NCBI RefSeq assembly: GCF_900114655.1
Contig: NZ_FOTT01000009.1
Span: 1 to 64,000 of the forward strand
DNA from: Candidatus Frackibacter sp. WG13
Lineage (GTDB): Bacteria; Bacillota; Halanaerobiia; Halobacteroidales; Acetohalobiaceae
Direction: 5' to 3'
DNA length: 64,000 nt
How positions within the stretch are numbered: position 1 is the first letter of the stretch; the number at the start of each line of letters is the position of its first letter. The translations under genes and the position numbers were made by a program. The notes under the pieces were generated by a model. The model ran no database searches and was not told where the DNA came from. It was given only the letters and a program-made list of their open reading frames with translations. Of the stretch, positions 27,531 to 36,029 are shown piece by piece.

Positions 27531-28160
27531 TTACTTCACCTCCAATTGCTTCAGGGCTTCATCAATATTGTTATTTAATATTTTCTGGAGAGCTTTCCCA
27601 GATAAAGTTGCCCCAGCAATTCCATCTACTTCATTAGGTTTATCAGGAGACTTACTTGCTTTAAGAACTACAAGTTTTGGTTTATAATCTAAGTTCTTAA
27701 ATTGATTAAGGAACCATGCTTCTTTAATTCTTCCACCAAGTCCAGGCGTCTCTCCCTGTGACATGATAGAAACTCCTTTTAAAGTCTTCATATCAGAATT
27801 AAATGCTATAAACCCAGTAATAGGTGCCCATAACCCTTTCCCTTCAAACATAAAGGCAATATCTCCATTACTAGTCTTATAAAATTTCTGTCCACCTTTT
27901 TCTACAACTTTAATCTTTTCCTTATAAACCTGTGCCATATTATCCTTTGTATAACTGATAGCAAAGGAATCGAGAACCTTTTGCATCTTTCTAAGTTTCT
28001 GATTCTTCTGTACAATAGGCTTCGTATAAGTACTCAGCCCTACTAACATACCCGATACAACTAAACCAATAATTAACATAAAGATTACCATCTTCGCCTT
28101 ATCCAACAGAATATCCTTAGTTGTAATCTCCGGTTGTTCTAAATTAGTATTAGTTTTCAT
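27531..28160 (-). CDS. nqrC: Na+-translocating NADH:quinone reductase subunit C
   Basis: 209 residues. One N-terminal membrane helix (about 28-48) and an extracytoplasmic flavin domain. The flavinylation motif is DGIAGATLSG with Thr185 as the residue that takes FMN, attached by ApbE (no apbE in this window). RnfG homologue. Overlaps nqrB by 11 bases. Confidence 0.94.
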   Translation of the reverse strand: MKTNTNLEQPEITTKDILLDKAKMVIFMLIIGLVVSGMLVGLSTYTKPIVQKNQKLRKMQKVLDSFAISYTKDNMAQVYKEKIKVVEKGGQKFYKTSNGDIAFMFEGKGLWAPITGFIAFNSDMKTLKGVSIMSQGETPGLGGRIKEAWFLNQFKNLDYKPKLVVLKASKSPDKPNEVDGIAGATLSGKALQKILNNNIDEALKQLEVK

Positions 28161-29250
28161 TGTAAACTACCCCATCATTTCTTGGTTTGAATTTTGCGTT
28201 TAGAATAACGCTATCAATTAAAGGTGTGATTGAGTTAGCTAATAATATACTGAACATTACACCCTCAACATAACCACCAAACGTTCTAAATAGCAGGGTC
28301 AAGAGACCAGCAAAGATACCAAATATCCACATTCCACTCTTTGTGAAAGGAGAAGTTACCGGGTCAGTCGCCATAAAGAAGGCCCCAAATAATAAACCTC
28401 CTGTAAGAATCTGATACATTGGCGGTGCAACCTGCGGTAAAAACTGATTTCCAATAGCAGATAAAACAAATACCGAACCTATATAAGCCACTGGAATTCT
28501 CCAGTTTATTATCTTAGTAATAATTAAGAATATACCTCCAAGAATTATTCCAATACGGAATGTTTCTCCCATAGAACCTCCGACAGCACCAAATAAAAGT
28601 TCAGAATAGGAAGTGCTTTTAGTAAGAGCTTCTACACCTCCGGTCTTAAGAACAGCTAATGGAGTTGCTGACGTAATTGCATCCGCTGGGATTGCATAGT
28701 TAAATAATCTTCCTAATCCTTCAGTCACTGGTTTTGCCCATTTTGTACTCATAGTGACTGGAAAAGCAATCGAAAGGAATACACGACCTACGATGGCCGG
28801 GTTAAATACATTTCGCCCTGTCCCTCCAAAAACTTCCTTACCAAAGAAAACACCAAAAAACGATCCTACTGCTACCATCCAAAGTGGAATTGTTGGTGGC
28901 AAAACTAGTGGAAAAATAAGTCCAGTAACTAGAAAACCTTCATGAATATCATGTTTTCTAATCATAGCAAATAATACTTCTGTTATTACACCAGCCATAT
29001 AAGAAACTAAAATAATAGATAAAGCACGCCAACCATAAAAATAAATCGCTGCAAAAGTACTCGGTAATAAAGCTAAAATTACCATAGTCATATATCTCTT
29101 AGTGTCATTCTTGTCTACAATATGTGGTGCAGACGTAGTAACCTCTTCAGGCCCGAAAAAGATATTATCTACTGCTTCAATTGCGGGCTTGAAGGCGCTT
29201 AATGATTCATTATTCTTTAAATTATCAAAAAGACCACGAAGTCCGTTCAT
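28150..29250 (-). CDS. nqrB: Na+-translocating NADH:quinone reductase subunit B
   Basis: 366 residues, about ten membrane helices; forms much of the Na+ path. FMN-accepting threonine is Thr196 in AITSATPLAVL. GRNVFNPAIVGRVFLS and FFMATDPVTSPFT are family motifs. Homologue of RnfD; slightly shorter than the Vibrio protein. Follows nqrA by 54 bases. Confidence 0.93.
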   Translation of the reverse strand: MNGLRGLFDNLKNNESLSAFKPAIEAVDNIFFGPEEVTTSAPHIVDKNDTKRYMTMVILALLPSTFAAIYFYGWRALSIILVSYMAGVITEVLFAMIRKHDIHEGFLVTGLIFPLVLPPTIPLWMVAVGSFFGVFFGKEVFGGTGRNVFNPAIVGRVFLSIAFPVTMSTKWAKPVTEGLGRLFNYAIPADAITSATPLAVLKTGGVEALTKSTSYSELLFGAVGGSMGETFRIGIILGGIFLIITKIINWRIPVAYIGSVFVLSAIGNQFLPQVAPPMYQILTGGLLFGAFFMATDPVTSPFTKSGMWIFGIFAGLLTLLFRTFGGYVEGVMFSILLANSITPLIDSVILNAKFKPRNDGVVYNEN

Positions 29251-29304
29251 TCTTTATTCACCCTCCTAATTCTATCCAACTCCAAATCAGCAAGTACTAT
29301 AGAT

Positions 29305-30708
29305 TTACTTAACTGCATAACCTTTGTTCATTAAGAACTGCTTTCCTTGCTTGATGTGCTTTCCTAAAGGTCTTTTGGACGGACATACAAAAGTACATAA
29401 ATTACATTCTACACAATCAAAAATACCATATCTAATTAATTCATCATCTACATTGCTCTTTGCTGTATACTGTTCAACAAGATGTGGGAATATATCGACT
29501 GGACAAGCCTGTTCACAATAGCCACAAGAAATACAAGGTCTTTCTTCTCCGTGAACATTAGTGTCACAATTACTACTTAAATTAGAGAACAGAGCTGAAA
29601 GAAAAGCATTTGAATAAGAAGCCCTCTTTGCTCCTGGACGTACGAATGCGAATACTTCACGCCCCTCACCTTCCGGTACTGCACTTAAATTATCAAATTC
29701 ACGAGTGACCGGATACTTATAACTTGTAACTGCTTGGTCCGCTAATATATTACCAGAAACAATTCTGTAGTTACCATTATTTAAACATTTATTTGTAATA
29801 GCCTCTACAGGAGTCCCCACTCTCACTTTAACATGAAGGTTTTCTTTCCAACCTTCTCCAGATAATGATACTAGACGTTCTATTAATGGTTTCCCTTCTA
29901 CTACAGCATCATAAGCATGCAGAATAGTCTGCATTTTAAATACAATTACACCCAGCTTTGTTGCTGAACCTCCAACTGTATATTCTTTGCCAAGAATAGT
30001 CGGAATTAATACTTTATCGCTACCCTGAGGATACTTAGGCTCAACGCTATATAACTGAACCCAGTTATTACTCCCAACTAAATTACTCAATTCTTTAATT
30101 AAATTCTGACGGTTCTTATTAATAGCTACATGCACTTTAGCTTGTGGTAATATCTTATGCAGAATTTTTAAACCATCAGCAAATTGAGATAACTTACCAT
30201 CTTGTAAAAGAGCTGATAATGATAAGTTATAAGGATCAGACTCTACTCCCTTAATAATTACATGTTTTACATCATCTGTAGAGATCGACGAGCTTTGATA
30301 TCTGGTCGGTATTCCTTGATTATCTAAGGAAGTAACTCCAGAATTGTAAAGCAATTCTTCAATCTTTTCGGCTGACATACTAGTCCAATCTGAACCATGC
30401 CCTTCTACTGGCTGCCAATCAGATGTGCCATCAGCTTCTATAATAATTGCTTTACTAGTAACCTCTTTTACTGTCCCATTAACACTTGCCTGTACTGGAG
30501 TAGATTCAGAGTTATCACTTTTACCAATAATCTGACCAGCCTTTACTTCTTCACCTGGCTCGACCGTTGGTTCTACTACCTGACCAAAACCCTGTTTTAA
30601 TGGGATGCAAACTTGTGAAGGGATTTCTAGCTCAACGACTTTATCCTGAGGTTTACCTTCAAGATTAAATACATAGCCTCCAGAAAATGAATTATTTTTA
30701 ACTTTCAT
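29305..30708 (-). CDS. nqrA: NqrA-like subunit retaining two RnfC-type [4Fe-4S] motifs
   Basis: 467 residues. The N-terminal barrel-sandwich domain (IPLKQGFGQVVEPTVEPG) and middle region follow the NqrA/RnfC pattern. The NADH/FMN glycine motif of RnfC (GxGGAGFPT) is degenerate (SGVTSLDNQGIPT), as in NqrA. Unlike Vibrio NqrA, two full cluster motifs remain: Cys392, 395, 398, 402 and Cys432, 435, 438, 442 with RnfC-like SKRPLGKH. With NqrF at the operon end this looks like an intermediate between Rnf and Nqr. First gene of nqrABCDEF. Confidence 0.85.
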   Translation of the reverse strand: MKVKNNSFSGGYVFNLEGKPQDKVVELEIPSQVCIPLKQGFGQVVEPTVEPGEEVKAGQIIGKSDNSESTPVQASVNGTVKEVTSKAIIIEADGTSDWQPVEGHGSDWTSMSAEKIEELLYNSGVTSLDNQGIPTRYQSSSISTDDVKHVIIKGVESDPYNLSLSALLQDGKLSQFADGLKILHKILPQAKVHVAINKNRQNLIKELSNLVGSNNWVQLYSVEPKYPQGSDKVLIPTILGKEYTVGGSATKLGVIVFKMQTILHAYDAVVEGKPLIERLVSLSGEGWKENLHVKVRVGTPVEAITNKCLNNGNYRIVSGNILADQAVTSYKYPVTREFDNLSAVPEGEGREVFAFVRPGAKRASYSNAFLSALFSNLSSNCDTNVHGEERPCISCGYCEQACPVDIFPHLVEQYTAKSNVDDELIRYGIFDCVECNLCTFVCPSKRPLGKHIKQGKQFLMNKGYAVK

Positions 30709-30870
30709 GCCTATTTCACCTTATCCTTTATAATTATTTGGTCTACTCCGTTACTCTGACATTAAAAATTAACAAATGACTAACCTTCCCAACTTCCCCT
30801 TCGTTCCTAACATAAGTCTCTCTTAAGCCCCTCCTTTTATCTACCACCTCCTAAATAATAATCTGTCATT

Positions 30871-30900
30871 TTAATACTTTGTTCAGTTAAGAACAATCAA
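30871..30900 (-). promoter_or_regulatory. nqr promoter
   Basis: On the minus strand TTGATT (30895-30900), 18 bases, TATTAA (30871-30876). The spacer is filled by the Rex-like operator. Confidence 0.6.
30879..30896. promoter_or_regulatory. Rex-like operator in the nqr promoter
   Basis: TTGTTC-AGTTAA-GAACAA, an 18-bp dyad with the ends and spacing of Firmicute Rex boxes (TTGTNAN6TNACAA-like). Bound Rex would cover the spacer and block transcription until NADH rises. The regulator is encoded at 19482-20108. Confidence 0.6.
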
Positions 30901-31367
30901 TGACATCCTTAAGCTACTAAATATTTTTTACATTTCCACCATGTTAATATTTATACATAAATGATAAAACTCCTTCTTAATTTCATAAATTCACAACTTT
31001 TTTTCACAATTATTGATTTATCTGCCATAAGCATCCAAGTGTACGGCTGATATTTGTTCAAAAACAATCAATAATCTGATACCTATATTTACATAAACTA
31101 ATAACTCAAATATCCTTTGTCTATATTTTATTACTTTTAAGGCCAGATGACAAGTGGTTATTTGAATCTCTTCTACCTTAATATGGTATTGAATTCTTAT
31201 TTATTATATTACTATTTGATTACAAAAAGATCATCTTTGCAAAAATGTCAACTTCCCCCACCTAATCCAAAACAAGATTTAGATGGAGTTTCCTTGCTAC
31301 ATTTTAGATGAATTTCTAGAAAGATTTAAAATTAATATCATTATAAACCCAAAGAGTCTATAATAAA

Positions 31368-32936
31368 TTAATGTTTAAAATGTCTTCTTCCTGTAAAGAC
31401 CATAGCTATATCATGTTTATTTGCAGCAGCAATTACCTCTTCATCTCTAATTGAACCACCCGGTTGAATGATAGCCTTAATTCCAGTTTCAGCAGCTCTT
31501 TTAATAGCATCCTTAAACGGGAAGAATGCATCAGAAGCCACTACTGCCCCTTCTTTTCTCTCGCCAGCCTTACGACCAGCAATAATCATAGCATCAACAC
31601 GACTCATCTGTCCCGCGCCAACACCTACAATCTGTTCATCTTTAGCCATTACGATCGCATTAGATTTAACATGCTTTACTACTTTCCAGCTAAATAAGAG
31701 ATCCGCCATTTCTTCTTCTGTTGGTTCTCTTTCAGTTACTACCTCTAATTCCGATTCATCTAATTGAACTATATCTCTATCCTGGACTAATAGACCTCCA
31801 ACTACTTTCTTCATATCTTTTTCTTTAGTATTCTGGTCTATAAATAACTCACCAGTCTTTAGCAATCGAACATCTTCCCAACGTTCTTTTAGAATTTCTA
31901 GAGCCCCTTCACTAAAATCAGGAGCAATAACTACCTCTACAAACTTTTCTGGTCCAGCTATTTCCTGGGCAGTTTCTATATCTACTTTACGATTTAAAGC
32001 AACAATACTACCAAAAGCAGAAGTGGGATCTCCAGCATAAGCCTTCTTATAGGCCTCTGCTAAACTATCTGCCCTAGCCATTCCACAAGGATTAGCATGT
32101 TTAATTACCGCTACTGCTGGTTTATCTGAAAACTCTTTAACCAATTCTAGAGCACCATTAGTATCATTAATATTATTAAAAGATAAGTCCTTGCCATGTA
32201 ATTGTTCAGCCGTAGTAATTGACGGTTCTGTAGTCTCTGCCTCTTCATAAAAAGCAGCATTTTGATGGGGGTTTTCTCCATATCTTAAGTCACTTACCTT
32301 TTCATAGCGGTCTCTAACTACTGCTGGTAATTCTGAGCTTCCATTCACAAATTTAGATAAATAATTTTGGATTAAATGATCATATTCAGCAGTATGCTTA
32401 AATGCTTTATAAGCTAATTCTAATTTTGTTTTTACTTCCAGATTTAATTCATTCTCTTTTAATTCATTTAAAATCCTATTATAATCTTTAGGATTAACTA
32501 TTACTCCTACATCATTATGATTCTTAGCTGCTGACCTAATCATAGTTGGGCCACCAATATCTATATTCTCAATAGCATCTCCAAAGGTTGCATCTTCTTG
32601 AGCAATCGTTTCAGCAAATGGATAAAGATTGACTACAATTAAATCTATCGGCTTAATTCCCTGCTCTTTAATCTCCTCCATATGCTCATCATTCTCTCTA
32701 ACTGCCAAAATCCCACCATGAACCGCTGGGTGAAGAGTCTTTACTCTCCCATCCATCATTTCTGGATAGTCTGTAACTTGAGAAATATTGATTACTTCAA
32801 TACCTGCTTCTCTTAACTTTCTCCCTGTTCCACCAGTAGAAATGATTTTAACTCCTAACTCACTTAATCCTTGAGCAAATTCTACAACCCCTGTTTTATC
32901 AGAAACACTGATTAGTGCATATCTTACCTTCGACAT
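31368..32936 (-). CDS. purH: bifunctional AICAR formyltransferase/IMP cyclohydrolase
   Basis: 522 residues. Carries out the last two steps to IMP. N-terminal MGS-like cyclohydrolase domain (ISVSDKTGVVEFA, STGGTGRKLREAG), C-terminal formyltransferase with SDLRYGENPHQNAAFY and IKHANPCGMA. Length is standard. Last gene of the purine operon, 21 bases after purN. Confidence 0.97.
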   Translation of the reverse strand: MSKVRYALISVSDKTGVVEFAQGLSELGVKIISTGGTGRKLREAGIEVINISQVTDYPEMMDGRVKTLHPAVHGGILAVRENDEHMEEIKEQGIKPIDLIVVNLYPFAETIAQEDATFGDAIENIDIGGPTMIRSAAKNHNDVGVIVNPKDYNRILNELKENELNLEVKTKLELAYKAFKHTAEYDHLIQNYLSKFVNGSSELPAVVRDRYEKVSDLRYGENPHQNAAFYEEAETTEPSITTAEQLHGKDLSFNNINDTNGALELVKEFSDKPAVAVIKHANPCGMARADSLAEAYKKAYAGDPTSAFGSIVALNRKVDIETAQEIAGPEKFVEVVIAPDFSEGALEILKERWEDVRLLKTGELFIDQNTKEKDMKKVVGGLLVQDRDIVQLDESELEVVTEREPTEEEMADLLFSWKVVKHVKSNAIVMAKDEQIVGVGAGQMSRVDAMIIAGRKAGERKEGAVVASDAFFPFKDAIKRAAETGIKAIIQPGGSIRDEEVIAAANKHDIAMVFTGRRHFKH

Positions 32937-32957
32937 CTTATCACTCCTTCGCTACTT

Positions 32958-33584
32958 TTATAAAATCTCCACTTTTCTTCCTTCTACCTTTAGTCTTTCA
33001 TCTGCAAAAAGCTGAATAGCCTTTGGATAAATCCGATGTTCTACTGCCAAAATTCGTTTAGAAAGACTAGTTACTGTATCATCTTCTAAAACTGGTACTG
33101 CTTCCTGTAAAATAATCGGTCCAGTATCCATACCTTCATAAGCAAAGTGAACCGTACAACCAGTTACTTTGACACCATATTTAAAAGCTTGGCGCTGAGC
33201 ATCTACCCCTGGAAAAGCTGGTAATAAAGAAGGATGAATATTCATTAACCGATTGCGATAATAATCAACGAAATATGAACTTAAAATCGTCATAAAACCA
33301 GCCATAACTACTAGTTCTACTCCATTTTCTTCTAATACCTTTATCATTTCTTCCTCATATTCTTGTTTGATGTTAAAATTATCTTCTTCTATGCAGATAC
33401 TTTTTATTCCATGATTTTCTGCTCTATCCAAAGCTTTAGCTTCAGGATTATCACTAATTATAATCCCAATCTCTGCTTTCAATCTGCCATCTTCAATACT
33501 ATTAATGATAGACTGTAGGTTAGTTCCCCTTCCTGATACTAAAACCCCAATAGTTAATCTCTTACCAACATTATTGCACCTCAT
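32958..33584 (-). CDS. purN: phosphoribosylglycinamide formyltransferase
   Basis: 208 residues. Transfers formyl from 10-formyl-THF to GAR. Signature LVSGRGTNLQSII, catalytic Asn-His-Asp group in MNIHPSLLPAFPG and HFAYEGMDTGPII. Five bases after purM; ribosome site before ATG 33584 is weak, and the N-terminus has about eight residues more than the conserved start, so the true start may be a little further in. Confidence 0.96.
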   Translation of the reverse strand: MRCNNVGKRLTIGVLVSGRGTNLQSIINSIEDGRLKAEIGIIISDNPEAKALDRAENHGIKSICIEEDNFNIKQEYEEEMIKVLEENGVELVVMAGFMTILSSYFVDYYRNRLMNIHPSLLPAFPGVDAQRQAFKYGVKVTGCTVHFAYEGMDTGPIILQEAVPVLEDDTVTSLSKRILAVEHRIYPKAIQLFADERLKVEGRKVEIL

Positions 33585-33589
33585 TTCTC

Positions 33590-34627
33590 TTATGTATCTA
33601 AATTCAAAGTAACCGATTGATCTCCCTTTTTAATCTCACCGATTATATAGGCTTCTTCGCCTATTGCTTTTAATTTGTCCAAAATTCCTTCTACATCAGA
33701 TTCATCAACTACAACAGCCATACCGATCCCCATATTAAAGGTTCTATACATCTCTTTAAGTGGTATTTCTCCTTCATTCTGAATTAAATCAAAGATTACT
33801 GGTGTAGGCCAAACTTGTGAATCAATCATTGCTTCCATTTTATTTGGTAAGATTCGAGGTACGTTCTCTATTAAACCTCCACCTGTAATATGGGCAACAC
33901 CTTTCAGTTGAAAATCTTTCATTAGCTCTAATATAGGTTTAACATAAATTTTAGTTGGTTTCAATAATTCATTACCTAAGGTTCCATCTAATTCTTCTAT
34001 CTCACTTTCTACATTATAGCCTGCAATATCGAATAGTACCTTTCGTGCTAACGAATAACCATTGCTATGAATTCCATTAGAAGTTAAACCAATTATCTTA
34101 TCTCCAGGGGAGATTTCTTTACCAGTAATTAAATCTCCTTTATCAACTATCCCCACAGCAAAACCAGCTAAATCATATTCATCCTGATTATAAAAACCAG
34201 GCATTTCTGCCATTTCACCACCAATTAAAGCAGCACCGGCCTCTTTGCAACCTTGGCTAATACCATGTACTATTTCTTCTGCCTTCTCTGGAATCAAATT
34301 ATCAATAGCCAAATAATCTAAGAAGAACAAAGGACGAGCTCCCTGTACTACAATATCATTAACCGACATCGCCACTAAATCTATGCCAATAGTATAGTGT
34401 TTATCCATCATAAAAGCAACTTTTAATTTAGTTCCTACCCCATCTGTTCCAGCGACTAAGATAGGTTCTTCATAATCATCAAAGTTTGGAGCAAATAAGG
34501 CACCAAAACTGCCTAAACCAGTCAAAACTTCAGGTCCAAAAGTAGATTTAACATCATCATTAATCTTATCTACAGCTGCTTCTCCAGCATCAATATCAAC
34601 ACCAGCATCTTTATATGATAGTCCCAT
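33590..34627 (-). CDS. purM: phosphoribosylformylglycinamidine cyclo-ligase
   Basis: 345 residues. AIR synthetase of the PurM/PurL fold, closing the imidazole ring with ATP. Motifs: GVGTKLKVAF, IGGEMAEMPGFY and HITGGGLIENVPRILP. AGGAGG before the ATG; 14 bases after purF. Confidence 0.97.
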   Translation of the reverse strand: MGLSYKDAGVDIDAGEAAVDKINDDVKSTFGPEVLTGLGSFGALFAPNFDDYEEPILVAGTDGVGTKLKVAFMMDKHYTIGIDLVAMSVNDIVVQGARPLFFLDYLAIDNLIPEKAEEIVHGISQGCKEAGAALIGGEMAEMPGFYNQDEYDLAGFAVGIVDKGDLITGKEISPGDKIIGLTSNGIHSNGYSLARKVLFDIAGYNVESEIEELDGTLGNELLKPTKIYVKPILELMKDFQLKGVAHITGGGLIENVPRILPNKMEAMIDSQVWPTPVIFDLIQNEGEIPLKEMYRTFNMGIGMAVVVDESDVEGILDKLKAIGEEAYIIGEIKKGDQSVTLNLDT

Positions 34628-34641
34628 TTTGCTACCTCCTT

Positions 34642-36021
34642 TTACTCCAATGCAAACTTTCCAGTACCAACTTGCACATGGTAGTTCCCATCAAAACATG
34701 ATGTGCAAAAACCATAATTATCAGCATTAATTGAGTTCAATAGCCCTTCTTGTGTCAAGTAATGCAATGAATCAGCACCAATATGCTCACAGATTTCATC
34801 AATACTCTTTTGAGCAGCTATTAGCTCTTGTCGTCTAGAAGTATCTAGCCCATAATAACATGGATCAGTTACTGGGGGAGAGGAGATAGCCATATGCACT
34901 TCTTTAGCTCCTACCTCTTTGACCATTCTAATAATCTGTTTGCTAGTAGTCCCTCTAACGATCGAATCATCAATTAACAGTACTTTCTTCCCTTCGATAA
35001 TCTCTTTAACCGGATTTAACTTGATTCTAACTTTCAAATCTCTAATCTCTTGTGTAGGCTGAATAAAAGTACGACCTACATATCTATTCCTTAAAATCCC
35101 TTTTTCGTACGGAACTCCTGACTCTTCAGCATAACCAAGGGCTGCCGAAATCCCCGAACTAGGCACTGGCACTACTAAATCAACCTCTTGATCTATCTCC
35201 CTTGCTAACTGTCTACCCATAGCCCTTCTGGCTAAATGTACATTCTGACCACCAATTATACTATCTGGACGAGCAAAATATATAAATTCAAAGACACAGA
35301 AAGTATGAGGCTTCGGCTCACTATAATTTAAGCTTCTAATTCCGTCTTCATTAATAACTATTATTTCTCCTGGCTCTACATCTCTTATCAGTTCAGCACC
35401 TATAATATCAAAAGCACAAGTTTCCGAAGCAACAACGTACTTCTCACCTAATTTTCCAATCGATAACGGTCTAAAGCCATGAGGATCTCTAGCAGCTATT
35501 AGACTCTCTTCTGTCATAGCTACTATACTAAAAGCCCCTTTTAATTGCTGCAAACTATGAATGAAGGCTTCAATAATATCATCCTTAAATGAACGAGCAA
35601 CTAAATGAGCAATTACTTCCGTATCAAGAGTAGAATGGAATATGGAACCTTGATTTTCTAAATTCACCTTCATCTCTGCACTGTTAACAAGATTACCATT
35701 ATGAGCTAAAGCTAAATCTCCTTTACTACAGTTAACTAATATTGGTTGAGCATTGGCTAATAGGCTTGAGCCTGTTGTTGAATAACGAACATGACCGATA
35801 GCCATCTCACCTGTCAACTCTAATAACTTCTCTTCATCAAATACATTAGTAACCAATCCCATATCCTTATGAAGCTTAAACTCACCTTGTTGGTTAACAC
35901 AGATCCCAGCACTTTCCTGACCTCTATGCTGAAGAGCATGAAGCCCTAGATAAGCTAGATTGCTGACTTCACACCCTCCTTTTGGAGAATAAATACCTAA
36001 AACTCCACACTCTTCTTCCAT
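34642..36021 (-). CDS. purF: amidophosphoribosyltransferase
   Basis: About 459 residues. First committed step: PRPP plus glutamine to phosphoribosylamine. N-terminal Ntn glutaminase with catalytic Cys in MEEECGVLG, exposed after a short propeptide as in Bacillus PurF; PRPP loop VLLIDDSIVRGTTSKQI. C-terminal cysteines suit the [4Fe-4S] cluster of the Bacillus type. I chose ATG 36021, eight bases after the purL stop; an upstream ATG at 36066 would add 15 unusual residues. Confidence 0.95.
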   Translation of the reverse strand: MEEECGVLGIYSPKGGCEVSNLAYLGLHALQHRGQESAGICVNQQGEFKLHKDMGLVTNVFDEEKLLELTGEMAIGHVRYSTTGSSLLANAQPILVNCSKGDLALAHNGNLVNSAEMKVNLENQGSIFHSTLDTEVIAHLVARSFKDDIIEAFIHSLQQLKGAFSIVAMTEESLIAARDPHGFRPLSIGKLGEKYVVASETCAFDIIGAELIRDVEPGEIIVINEDGIRSLNYSEPKPHTFCVFEFIYFARPDSIIGGQNVHLARRAMGRQLAREIDQEVDLVVPVPSSGISAALGYAEESGVPYEKGILRNRYVGRTFIQPTQEIRDLKVRIKLNPVKEIIEGKKVLLIDDSIVRGTTSKQIIRMVKEVGAKEVHMAISSPPVTDPCYYGLDTSRRQELIAAQKSIDEICEHIGADSLHYLTQEGLLNSINADNYGFCTSCFDGNYHVQVGTGKFALE

Positions 36022-36029
36022 CTTATCAT

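Larger units (their letters stand above)
30709..31367. other. 659-base gap: nqr leader and region after purH
   Basis: Holds the nqr promoter and a Rex-like operator (30871-30900), giving a leader of roughly 150 bases to nqrA that contains two strong AGGAGG/AAGGAGGGG sites without a convincing short gene. Another short dyad TTTGTTCAAAAACAAT lies near 31053-31068. At 31222-31240 is a motif shared with 39221 and the end of the element at 45599-45802. I see no clear terminator for purH. Confidence 0.5.

Noticed and set aside
29305-30708. Plain RnfC
   Set aside because: Cluster motifs match, but the glycine-rich nucleotide site is degenerate and the operon has nqrF and no rnfB.
30769-30813. Leader peptide before nqrA
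   Set aside because: A 14-codon frame exists after a strong ribosome site, but spacing is about 14 bases and no regulatory codon run is seen.
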